From: a virus
Reading direction: 5' to 3' (one strand)
DNA length: 28,970 nt
IMG/VR virus record: IMGVR_UViG_3300021961_000450
Location: 1 to 28,970 of that record
Below are positions 13,816 to 19,207 of this stretch, in pieces. The notes under the pieces are model-generated. The model was not told where the DNA came from and did not search any database. It was given only the letters and a program-made list of their open reading frames with translations. The translations under genes and the position numbers were made by a program. The stretch's first letter is position 1. Each line of letters opens with the position of its first letter.

Positions 13816-14032
13816 GTTTAAAGACTGGGGTGAAGGTATGGAACCACCAGAAAGAGTAACTAAACAACAAGTGCAGGAGATGATTGATGATGCCATACGA
13901 CAGCATAATCGCAATGCTGCGATTATCAGTATGTGTGTTGGTTGGGTTGTTCTTGCACTTTTTGCTGAAGGTCTGCTTCGACTCATTGGAGTAATACCAC
14001 CTGTATTTCCATGGATCAACATACATTTATAA
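13793..14032 (+). CDS. Small membrane protein with acidic N-terminus, 79 residues
   Basis: Two adjacent ATGs (13793, 13796) are possible. The N-terminal half (EFKDWGEGMEPPERVTKQQVQEMIDDAIRQ) is acidic and helical. Residues 43-72 (AIISMCVGWVVLALFAEGLL...) form one or two membrane helices. Overlaps both neighbours. Role unknown. Confidence 0.7.
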   Translation: MMTIPKIEFKDWGEGMEPPERVTKQQVQEMIDDAIRQHNRNAAIISMCVGWVVLALFAEGLLRLIGVIPPVFPWINIHL

Positions 14033-14193
14033 ATTGGATAGGAGTCATCCTTTTATTTGGATTTGGAGTGACTATGATCATTCAAGGTCATTTCATTTTC
14101 CATGGTAAATATGGATATAAGCATTCAGAACGTGAAAAATATAAAATGAATGAAACTCGTAAACAAATAGAAGATTTATTCAAAGATAAATGA
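14011..14193 (+). CDS. Small membrane protein, 60 residues
   Basis: MDQHTFINWIGVILLFGFGV starts one membrane helix (residues 8-28), followed by HFIFHGKYGYKHS and a charged C-terminus (NETRKQIEDLFKDK). It overlaps the previous gene by 22 bases and the next by 4. Confidence 0.7.
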   Translation: MDQHTFINWIGVILLFGFGVTMIIQGHFIFHGKYGYKHSEREKYKMNETRKQIEDLFKDK

Positions 14194-14348
14194 ACTCAGA
14201 GGAAAGTAAAGAGTTTTTTAAAGAACTCCGAGAAAGAATTTATGAACTTAGAATCGCCCATTTGTTTGAAGAGCCTTGCCCACTTTATGATGAGGACGAT
14301 TGGTGGGATTGTAGATTAATTTACGACCACGATGAGGAGGAAGAATGA
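14190..14348 (+). CDS. Small acidic protein, 52 residues
   Basis: Starts at an ATGA overlap with the previous gene. MNSEESKEFFKELRERIYEL is helical; the end is extremely acidic with Trp and Cys (YDEDDWWDC, DHDEEEE). The GAGGAGGA that encodes part of this acidic tail is the ribosome binding site of the next gene, and its stop overlaps the next start as ATGA. Confidence 0.6.
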   Translation: MNSEESKEFFKELRERIYELRIAHLFEEPCPLYDEDDWWDCRLIYDHDEEEE

Positions 14349-14554
14349 AACCTTTAATCCTGATTGCTTGCTTTTTTCCATTAGCACTTATTTGGATTAT
14401 TATGAAACTGTCATTGTGGATTGCTGCTGTTAACGAAGAGCAAAACTATGTCAGAGAAGAATCACTTAAACCACACGGACCTTATGTGGAAAACGCATAT
14501 GCAGACGTTGATGAAGAGGAAGAGGAATATGGAGACCGCACAGATTATAAATGA
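14345..14554 (+). CDS. Small membrane protein with acidic tail, 69 residues
   Basis: Preceded by a strong GAGGAGGA. MKPLILIACFFPLALIWIIM gives one membrane helix through about residue 28, followed by an acidic tail (ADVDEEEEEYGDRTDYK). A signal-anchor topology is likely. Confidence 0.75.
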   Translation: MKPLILIACFFPLALIWIIMKLSLWIAAVNEEQNYVREESLKPHGPYVENAYADVDEEEEEYGDRTDYK

Positions 14555-14666
14555 AGCGATTGAAGAGTATTATTTTCTCCAAGGTAAGCCAGTTCCAAGG
14601 TGGAAAATGGAGAAAGATCCGCAATGGTGGATTGAATATCTTAAAGAACTTGAAATAGATCAATAA
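14529..14666 (+). CDS. Small protein, 45 residues
   Basis: Start taken at ATG 14529 with GAGGAAGAGGA upstream (METAQIINEAIEEYYFLQGK). A longer in-frame start would read through the previous gene in a poor frame. The C-terminus (PRWKMEKDPQWWIEYLKEL) is Trp-rich. Overlaps the previous gene by 26 bases. No family. Confidence 0.6.
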   Translation: METAQIINEAIEEYYFLQGKPVPRWKMEKDPQWWIEYLKELEIDQ

Positions 14667-14680
14667 TAAACTGGAGGATT

Positions 14681-14767
14681 ATGGAATTCTCTCAATTGTT
14701 CATCTTAATTTTTATGCTTTCATTTGGCGTATTCATTTTTTTAGTTTCTATTCTCGCAGATCAATAA
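14681..14767 (+). CDS. Single-helix membrane micropeptide, 28 residues
   Basis: ATG 14681 has GGAGG four bases upstream, an excellent ribosome binding site. The product MEFSQLFILIFMLSFGVF continues IFLVSILADQ and is almost entirely one membrane helix. It ends on the first base of the next ATG (TAATG). The size resembles photosystem or cytochrome b6f accessory peptides, but there is no sequence proof. Confidence 0.65.
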   Translation: MEFSQLFILIFMLSFGVFIFLVSILADQ

Positions 14768-14916
14768 TGGGACACTTCGCAGCAGTAGCATTAAACAACC
14801 AAATCTTTCTGGGTATTATGTGTTTTGGTTTGATCGGCATTCCTATCATTGGTATGTGGGCAGTCCACAAATATGATTGGCAGCACTGGGCCCCATTTGA
14901 CAAGCACCACAAATAG
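14767..14916 (+). CDS. Small membrane protein, 49 residues
   Basis: MGHFAAVALNNQIFLGIMCF followed by GLIGIPIIGMWAV forms one membrane helix (residues 12-34). The C-terminus is aromatic and His-rich (HKYDWQHWAPFDKHHK). Its 3' end contains the consensus promoter of tRNA-Pro. Confidence 0.65.
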   Translation: MGHFAAVALNNQIFLGIMCFGLIGIPIIGMWAVHKYDWQHWAPFDKHHK

Positions 14917-14925
14917 CATTATAAT
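14897..14925 (+). promoter_or_regulatory. Perfect consensus early promoter TTGACA-17-TATAAT
   Basis: TTGACA at 14897-14902, 17-base spacer, TATAAT at 14920-14925: a fully consensus sigma70 promoter. It overlaps the end of the preceding micro-gene and starts transcription about 10 bases before tRNA-Pro. Confidence 0.9.
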
Positions 14926-14942
14926 ACTCAGGTACAAAACAA

Positions 14943-15016
14943 CGGGGTGTAGCTCAGTTTGGTAGAGCACTCGCTTTGGGAGCGAGTGGCCGTAGGTTCA
15001 AATCCTATCACCCCGA
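14943..15016 (+). tRNA. tRNA-Pro (TGG)
   Basis: CGGGGTG/CACCCCG acceptor, D-arm GCTC/GAGC, anticodon stem CTCGC/GCGAG with loop TTTGGGA (anticodon TGG), TTCAAAT T-loop. CCA not encoded. Confidence 0.95.
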
Positions 15017-15036
15017 CTTGTATACATACTACAACT

Positions 15037-15207
15037 ATGGATTTTTATTCTGTGGAATACTGGCAAGAGAACTGGGATTCTTTGATCACAAGAGTAGAAA
15101 ATGGAGAAACAATAGGTATAATAGGCGAAGATGGAAATAAGGCAGTAATGGTCCCTGCGGATGATGAACTCATACGCATGTATACAGATCACGAAGAAGG
15201 ATCTTGA
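15037..15207 (+). CDS. Phd/YefM-like antitoxin-type small protein
   Basis: A 56-residue protein from ATG 15037; a longer frame from 14959 would start inside tRNA-Pro and is rejected. SVEYWQENWDSLITRVENGETIGIIGEDGNKAVMVP follows the Phd/YefM fold pattern: an N-terminal strand and helix, then xRVExGExxxIxxxGxxxAVxVP. In that family the N-terminal domain binds DNA and the C-terminus wraps the toxin. Here the C-terminus is short (DDELIRMYTDHEEGS) and no toxin gene is adjacent. It lies between tRNA-Pro and tRNA-Ile. Confidence in the fold is moderate. Confidence 0.65.
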   Translation: MDFYSVEYWQENWDSLITRVENGETIGIIGEDGNKAVMVPADDELIRMYTDHEEGS

Positions 15208-15214
15208 AGACCGA

Positions 15215-15286
15215 GGGAGTATAGCTTAATGGTTAGAGCGCCCTGCTTATAACGGGGTAGTCTGGGTTCAACTCCCAGTACTCCTA
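15215..15286 (+). tRNA. tRNA-Ile (TAT)
   Basis: GGGAGTA/TACTCCT acceptor with a terminal G-U, D-arm GCTT/GAGC, anticodon stem CCCTG/CGGGG with loop CTTATAA (anticodon TAT, reads AUA), T-arm CTGGG TTCAACT CCCAG. A direct UAU anticodon for AUA is uncommon in bacteria, which usually use lysidine-modified CAU. Confidence 0.88.
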
Positions 15287-15288
15287 TT

Positions 15289-15335
15289 GCTAATATAGGC
15301 ATCACCAGACGGTGCCTAGTAAGTCCTATATTAGC
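15289..15335 (+). ncRNA. Folded spacer between tRNA-Ile and tRNA-Met
   Basis: GCTAATATAGG (15289-15299) and CCTATATTAGC (15325-15335) are exact reverse complements, 11 bp. Inside lies a further stem, AGGCA with TGCCT or CACC with GGTG around AGAC. The element fills nearly the whole gap between two tRNAs and has no T tract. It could be a stable small RNA, comparable to RNA C and RNA D in the T4 tRNA cluster, or a processing signal. Confidence 0.55.
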
Positions 15336-15338
15336 ATT

Positions 15339-15413
15339 TGCTCCTTTAGCAATCTGGTGAATGCAGCGAACTCATAATTCGCCTGAGGCGTGTTCGATCC
15401 ACGCAAGGAGCAT
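15339..15413 (+). tRNA. tRNA-Met (CAT), elongator type
   Basis: TGCTCCT/AGGAGCA acceptor, anticodon stem GCGAA/TTCGC with loop CTCATAA (anticodon CAT), T-arm GCGTG TTCGATC CACGC. The paired first position (T-A) argues against initiator tRNA. CAT could also be tRNA-Ile2 with lysidine; sequence alone does not decide, but an Ile(TAT) gene next door makes Met more likely. Confidence 0.9.
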
Positions 15414-15437
15414 TGGGTAGAAACTCTTCTGCCCATC

Positions 15438-15466
15438 TTGACTTCTCCAAGTCAAACCTTTATAAT
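15438..15466 (+). promoter_or_regulatory. Early promoter TTGACT-17-TATAAT with a dyad over the -35
   Basis: TTGACT at 15438-15443 and TATAAT at 15461-15466 with 17 bases between. TTGACTT (15438-15444) and AAGTCAA (15449-15455) form an exact 7-bp inverted repeat around CTCC, covering the -35 and half the spacer. This is where an operator would lie. It drives the gene at 15490. Confidence 0.85.
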
Positions 15467-15489
15467 ACTAAGGTCAAACACACAAAACA

Positions 15490-15705
15490 ATGGCACTCAC
15501 TTCAAAATTCAAGAAAGATGTTCAAACCCTTAAGGGTGCAGCAAATGGCGAATTTTTCCTTGATGTAAAGAATCCAAAACTTTTCAAAAAGGTTCGTCGG
15601 TATTATGAAAATGAAGGTGTTGTATTCTCTGGAGATCCTCTTGATGATTATGACATTTTGATTGAATACATTGCTTCCGATCTTGAAACTGCTGATGTGG
15701 CATGA
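15490..15705 (+). CDS. Conserved small protein, 71 residues
   Basis: MALTSKFKKDVQTLKGAANG starts a soluble alpha/beta protein containing FFLDVKNPKLFKKVRRYYENEGVVF and an acidic C-terminus (IEYIASDLETADVA). It is the first gene of an early transcript from the promoter at 15438 and overlaps the next gene by 4 bases (ATGA). Function unknown. Confidence 0.75.
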   Translation: MALTSKFKKDVQTLKGAANGEFFLDVKNPKLFKKVRRYYENEGVVFSGDPLDDYDILIEYIASDLETADVA

Positions 15706-15938
15706 AAATTCTCGTAGAGCGTTTTCCTTATCGTTATGTTGAATGCGGAATCCTAGAGAATGGATTCCCCGACTATCGAATTCAAAAAGCTGATAGTTGG
15801 ACCAAGCGTTATCGTGACATGTATCTTCTTGACAATCAGATGCAACTTCTGACTGCCATTGAAGATTTTGAATATACGAAATGGTTGGATCCAGATCGTG
15901 TTCCGTGTTATGTTAAAGATGATGAAGTCGCGGAGTGA
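15702..15938 (+). CDS. Conserved small protein, 78 residues
   Basis: MKILVERFPYRYVECGILEN begins a charged, aromatic-rich protein with no membrane segment or known motif (LLDNQMQLLTAIEDFEYTKWLD). It is translationally coupled to the preceding gene through ATGA. Its last codons enter a segment that can fold as RNA (15934-16015). Confidence 0.7.
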   Translation: MKILVERFPYRYVECGILENGFPDYRIQKADSWTKRYRDMYLLDNQMQLLTAIEDFEYTKWLDPDRVPCYVKDDEVAE

Positions 15939-16015
15939 CTTTAAACCTGCCCTGGTCGGGATGGTCAAAAGACCCTCGCGTTTCCTAGTTCGTAAAACTA
16001 GGTGGTGGAGTCATT
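15934..16015 (+). ncRNA. Candidate folded RNA with cloverleaf-like pairing
   Basis: AGTGACT (15934-15940) can pair with AGTCATT (16009-16015, one G-U), closing three local hairpins: CCC/GGG at 15950-15960, GGTC AAAA GACC at 15963-15974, and CCTAGTT/AACTAGG at 15984-16002. The size and branching resemble a tRNA, but no valid anticodon or T-loop is seen. It may be a relic or an unrelated structured leader for the gene at 16059. Confidence 0.35.
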
Positions 16016-16028
16016 AGACCCTCTAAAA

Positions 16029-16036
16029 ACTAAATA
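16029..16036 (+). promoter_or_regulatory. Candidate late promoter variant (ACTAAATA)
   Basis: ACTAAATA ends 22 bases before ATG 16059. The same octamer and spacing occur at 12915. Confidence 0.45.
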
Positions 16037-16058
16037 GTCCAAGATTTTATCCATCAAA

Positions 16059-16313
16059 ATGGCAACAAAAGGAAAAACAGCAGTATCCACAAATGGAACC
16101 TCTATGTCCAAATATGATGTAGAGGTAGAAGCAAGACTGAAAGCATTGGAAGAAAAAGCACATATCCCATGTAATAGTGGTGATAGTGTTGATGGAGATA
16201 GACTAGCGGCACTAGAGGCCAAAGTTAATGCTCTCATTTCAATATTAAATGACAATCCTTTAGTTGTTCAACACTGCAATAAAATTGAAGGGAAAAGACA
16301 ACTTCCCTTATGA
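16059..16313 (+). CDS. Small coiled-coil protein, possibly virion-associated
   Basis: An 84-residue protein: a Ser/Thr-rich N-terminus (MATKGKTAVSTNGTSMSKYD), then two short heptad segments (VEVEARLKALEEKA, RLAALEAKVNALISIL) separated by a Gly/Asp turn. It likely oligomerises. Proteins with this layout are common in cyanomyoviruses. A late-type motif precedes it. Role unknown. Confidence 0.7.
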   Translation: MATKGKTAVSTNGTSMSKYDVEVEARLKALEEKAHIPCNSGDSVDGDRLAALEAKVNALISILNDNPLVVQHCNKIEGKRQLPL

Positions 16314-16317
16314 TTGG

Positions 16318-16398
16318 TTTCTTGCTTTACCTAAGAGCAAGTGGTGCGGATGGGGTTAACCCCGCCCAGTTTCTTGCTTCTGGTAAAAGAGCAAGTGG
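16318..16398 (+). repeat. Two copies of a hairpin-forming repeat
   Basis: TTTCTTGCTT...AAGAGCAAGTGG-type copies lie at 16318-16344 and 16370-16398, starts 52 bases apart. Each folds as CTTGCT/AGCAAG (16321-16326 with 16336-16341; 16373-16378 with 16390-16395). A perfect palindrome GGGGTTAACCCC (16352-16363) lies between them. The block is noncoding and leads into a terminator, so it may be a small RNA or the 3' untranslated region of the preceding transcript. Confidence 0.65.
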
Positions 16399-16421
16399 CG
16401 AGCCTGCAAAGACCTAAAGGG

Positions 16422-16449
16422 GAGGGGTTTACAAAACCCCTCTTTTTTT
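16422..16449 (+). terminator. Strong Rho-independent terminator
   Basis: GAGGGGTTT (16422-16430) pairs perfectly with AAACCCCTC (16434-16442) over a 3-base loop, followed by seven T. It isolates the tRNA and small-gene region from the glycan locus. Confidence 0.92.
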
Positions 16450-16488
16450 GTAAAATACATAATATAACTATTCGTTGGTAATTGATTG

Positions 16489-17571
16489 ATGAGTCAATAC
16501 GTTAAGAAGGCACTTGTGTTGGGTGCTGGTGGCTTTATTGGAAGTCATATGGTAAAACGTCTGAAGTCCGAAGGTTACTGGGTGCGTGGAGTTGATCTTA
16601 AATATCCAGAGTTTACGGATCATGAAGCAGATGAATTTGTTTTGGGTGACCTGAGGGATGAGCGTTTCGTTAGCCGTGTGATTGAATACAGAGGTGATCG
16701 TGGCAACTTCTATCACTCTGTACCTTATCGATACATTCAATGTTTTGATGAAATCTATCAGTTTGCTGCCGACATGGGCGGTGCTGGATTTGTCTTTACT
16801 GGTGAGAATGATGCTGACATCATGCATAATTCCGTCAGCATTAATTTGAATGTGTTGGAATGTCAACGCAAGATGAATGAAGAGAAAGGTAAAAATATTA
16901 CCAAGATCTTCTATTCTGGTTCTGCCTGTATGTACCCTGAGTACAATCAACTCGACCCTAACAATCCTGACTGCCGTGAATCATCTGCATACCCCGCTAA
17001 TCCTGATAGCGAATATGGATGGGAAAAACTCTTTTCCGAAAGACTCTATTTTGCCTATAATCGTAATTACGGCATCCCTGTTCGCGTTGCTAGGTATCAC
17101 AATATCTTTGGTCCTGAAGGCACCTGGGATGGAGGAAGAGAGAAAGCACCAGCTGCAATCTGCCGCAAAGTTGCCTACCTTCCAGAGGAAGGTGGAGCAA
17201 TCGAGGTGTGGGGAGACGGTTTACAGACTCGTTCCTTCCTGTTCATTGATGAATGCATCGAAGCAACTCGACGACTGATGGATAGTGACTTCATGGGTCC
17301 AGTCAACATTGGTTCCGAAGAGATGGTAACTATCAATCAACTGGTAGATACTGCTGCCCGTGTTGCTAACAAAGAAGTTCAGAAGATTCATATTGATGGA
17401 CCTCTTGGAGTTCGTGGCCGTAATTCCAACAACGACTTGATTCGTGAAAAATTAGGTTGGGATTATTCACAAACCCTTGAAGAAGGTATTCGCAAGACCT
17501 ATAATTGGATTTGTCAACAGATTGCTTCTACCAAAAAAGAAGAGAATACGACCTTTCATGTTTCAGTTTGA
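16489..17571 (+). CDS. GDP-mannose 3,5-epimerase-like enzyme (SDR family)
   Basis: A 360-residue extended SDR. The NAD motif GAGGFIGS has G12, G15 and G18. The core follows plant GDP-mannose 3,5-epimerase closely: QFAADMGG, GSACMYPEY with catalytic C147, EYGWEK with Y176 and K180, HNIFGPEGTWDGGREKAPAA with K219, WGDGLQTRSF and VNIGSEEMVTINQL. The plant enzyme converts GDP-D-mannose to GDP-L-galactose or GDP-L-gulose. A roughly 15-residue insertion (around residues 66-85, EYRGDRGNFYHSVPYRYI) precedes QFAAD. The start is ATG 16489; a TTG three bases earlier is possible. It opens the glycan locus. I am sure of the family and fairly sure of the reaction. Confidence 0.88.
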   Translation: MSQYVKKALVLGAGGFIGSHMVKRLKSEGYWVRGVDLKYPEFTDHEADEFVLGDLRDERFVSRVIEYRGDRGNFYHSVPYRYIQCFDEIYQFAADMGGAGFVFTGENDADIMHNSVSINLNVLECQRKMNEEKGKNITKIFYSGSACMYPEYNQLDPNNPDCRESSAYPANPDSEYGWEKLFSERLYFAYNRNYGIPVRVARYHNIFGPEGTWDGGREKAPAAICRKVAYLPEEGGAIEVWGDGLQTRSFLFIDECIEATRRLMDSDFMGPVNIGSEEMVTINQLVDTAARVANKEVQKIHIDGPLGVRGRNSNNDLIREKLGWDYSQTLEEGIRKTYNWICQQIASTKKEENTTFHVSV

Positions 17572-17577
17572 TAAATT

Positions 17578-18420
17578 ATGAAGTTAAGGCATTGTAAATA
17601 TACTGCATCTACTGGGGGGTGTAGTTCCATCAACCATCCAGAAATGAATCAACTGGATTGTATGTGGAACTGTGGGTTCTATTCCAATCAAACTCAAGCA
17701 TTCTTGTCTACTTTGATTCTTCTGAGTCATGGTATTGTTCCTGACAAGATCAGCTATGCTATGGGATTTAAAAGATTTAAAGCAGATCCAGAACGGGATA
17801 TCTTTCCAGATTTTTATAAGATTGATCCATCAGTTCCAGTTCAACTTCTCAAAACTGTAACTCTTCCCGATGAGAATAAAAAACAGTTTGATCTTTATGA
17901 TTTTGAGTACTACAATCCAGTAGTTGGAAGATTTTTTGGTCCTAGTGATCTGGTTTTGGAACGCAAACTGTATTTAAAAAATAAGTACAAGATTGTTCCT
18001 AACGAAACAATCTCCGTTCTTTATAGAGGAACTGATAAGTATACTGAGGTTCGTCTAGGTTCTCCTCAAGCCTATCTTCAGGCAGTACAGCAACTTCTTC
18101 AACAAACTAATGCTAAAAAAGTTTTAGTTCAAACCGATCAAACTCAAGTTCTCGATTTCTTTAAGCAAGAACTTGGTAGTATGGTTGTTCACTTTGAAGA
18201 AACTCCCACTACATCTGGCAAAGAGGCTATGAATACTGTGATGGAGAATGAAGGTAATGATACCATGGATTGGATGCAGTGGTTTGATGCTGCTCTCCGT
18301 GTTGTTTCCGAATGTGCCTTTGTTGTAAACCATACTGGTAATTGTGGCCTCTGGATGAATCTTTATAGAGGAAACACCACCAATGTATTCCAATTCGATC
18401 AATATGGTAATGTATTCTGA
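17578..18420 (+). CDS. Fucosyltransferase-like glycosyltransferase
   Basis: A 280-residue protein. Residues 146-154 (SVLYRGTDK) match the xHxRxTDK nucleotide-sugar motif of alpha-1,6-fucosyltransferase and O-fucosyltransferase GT-B enzymes. It is followed by SPQAYLQAVQQLL and VLVQTDQTQVLDFF (residues 183-196), the family's typical ATDxxxxxxxF segment. The first His is replaced (LYRGTD). The C-terminus has ALRVVSECAFVVNHTGNCG. A second, better match is at 25825. The N-terminus (MKLRHCKYTASTGGCSS) is Cys-rich. The donor, possibly the GDP-sugar made by the preceding epimerase, is inferred from context only. Confidence 0.7.
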   Translation: MKLRHCKYTASTGGCSSINHPEMNQLDCMWNCGFYSNQTQAFLSTLILLSHGIVPDKISYAMGFKRFKADPERDIFPDFYKIDPSVPVQLLKTVTLPDENKKQFDLYDFEYYNPVVGRFFGPSDLVLERKLYLKNKYKIVPNETISVLYRGTDKYTEVRLGSPQAYLQAVQQLLQQTNAKKVLVQTDQTQVLDFFKQELGSMVVHFEETPTTSGKEAMNTVMENEGNDTMDWMQWFDAALRVVSECAFVVNHTGNCGLWMNLYRGNTTNVFQFDQYGNVF

Positions 18421-19207
18421 TTTAGTTTTTCACCATCATACTGGATTGGGTGATCATTTTATATGTAATGCGATTGTTCATGAGTATGCCAAACTAACAG
18501 AACATCTCCACATACCAACTCACCATCGGTATGTGGAGACTTTAGAGTGTTTATATAGTGACTTCCCAAACATCATTGTTCATGGATTTCATGATGATTG
18601 GGCAACATTAGAAAGGGAAATGTTTCCCTGGGCCCAGAAGATGGGATATCCAGTTGTAAGACTTGGATTTGAAAAACTTCACTATCGAGAGATGGCAAGA
18701 AAGAATACTCCAAGAGGTCCTGGTGAAGCATATCCAGAAAAGTTTGCTCCAAACTTTGAACGGCAATTTTATGAACATGCTGGACTTCTTTTTAAGGATC
18801 GGTATGAGAAGTTTGTCCTCCCTCAAAACATTCCAGATGTTGATAGAGTTTATGATGAACTGACGGAAGGAGAAGAGAATTATATAATTGTCCATAAGAA
18901 CTCAAGTTTCAGAAGTGAATATCCAATTGATATTTCTTCTTGGAGAAATCAAAAACTTACTGATAAAGTTATTGAAATCCGTAAGGGCCCAACCAACAAT
19001 GTCCTTGCTTATATGAAACTCATCCAAAATGCCAAAGAGATTCATTGTATAAACAGTGGATTCTTCCATTTTGTTGATAGTATTTGTACTAAAATATCTG
19101 CTCAACTTTTTTACCATGACATCAGATACAATACTATGCAGCAGATAAACTGTAAGGCAACTGGATTCAATCGTTGGAATGTTCTTAGGTATTCTCAATT
19201 AATGTAA
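18410..19207 (+). CDS. Putative glycosyltransferase-like protein, paralog 1
   Basis: A 265-residue protein. The ATG at 18410 aligns MYSDLVFHHHTGLGDHF with the start of the next gene (MEKELILHHHPGLGDHF), so I prefer it over ATG 18383 or 18404. HHHxGLGDHFxCNxxVHxYA resembles the N-terminal donor or acceptor loop of heptosyltransferase-type GT-B enzymes (xxGLGDxxxxxP). Further shared blocks are VECLY/LECLY, NFERQFYE and IRNAKEIH/IQNAKEIH. It overlaps the preceding gene by 11 bases. A glycosyltransferase role fits the neighbourhood, but no catalytic residue is proven. Confidence 0.7.
   Translation: MYSDLVFHHHTGLGDHFICNAIVHEYAKLTEHLHIPTHHRYVETLECLYSDFPNIIVHGFHDDWATLEREMFPWAQKMGYPVVRLGFEKLHYREMARKNTPRGPGEAYPEKFAPNFERQFYEHAGLLFKDRYEKFVLPQNIPDVDRVYDELTEGEENYIIVHKNSSFRSEYPIDISSWRNQKLTDKVIEIRKGPTNNVLAYMKLIQNAKEIHCINSGFFHFVDSICTKISAQLFYHDIRYNTMQQINCKATGFNRWNVLRYSQLM

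Noticed and set aside
14959-15036. N-terminal extension of the Phd-like protein starting inside tRNA-Pro
   Set aside because: The extension is a translation of the tRNA gene; ATG 15037 gives the complete domain.
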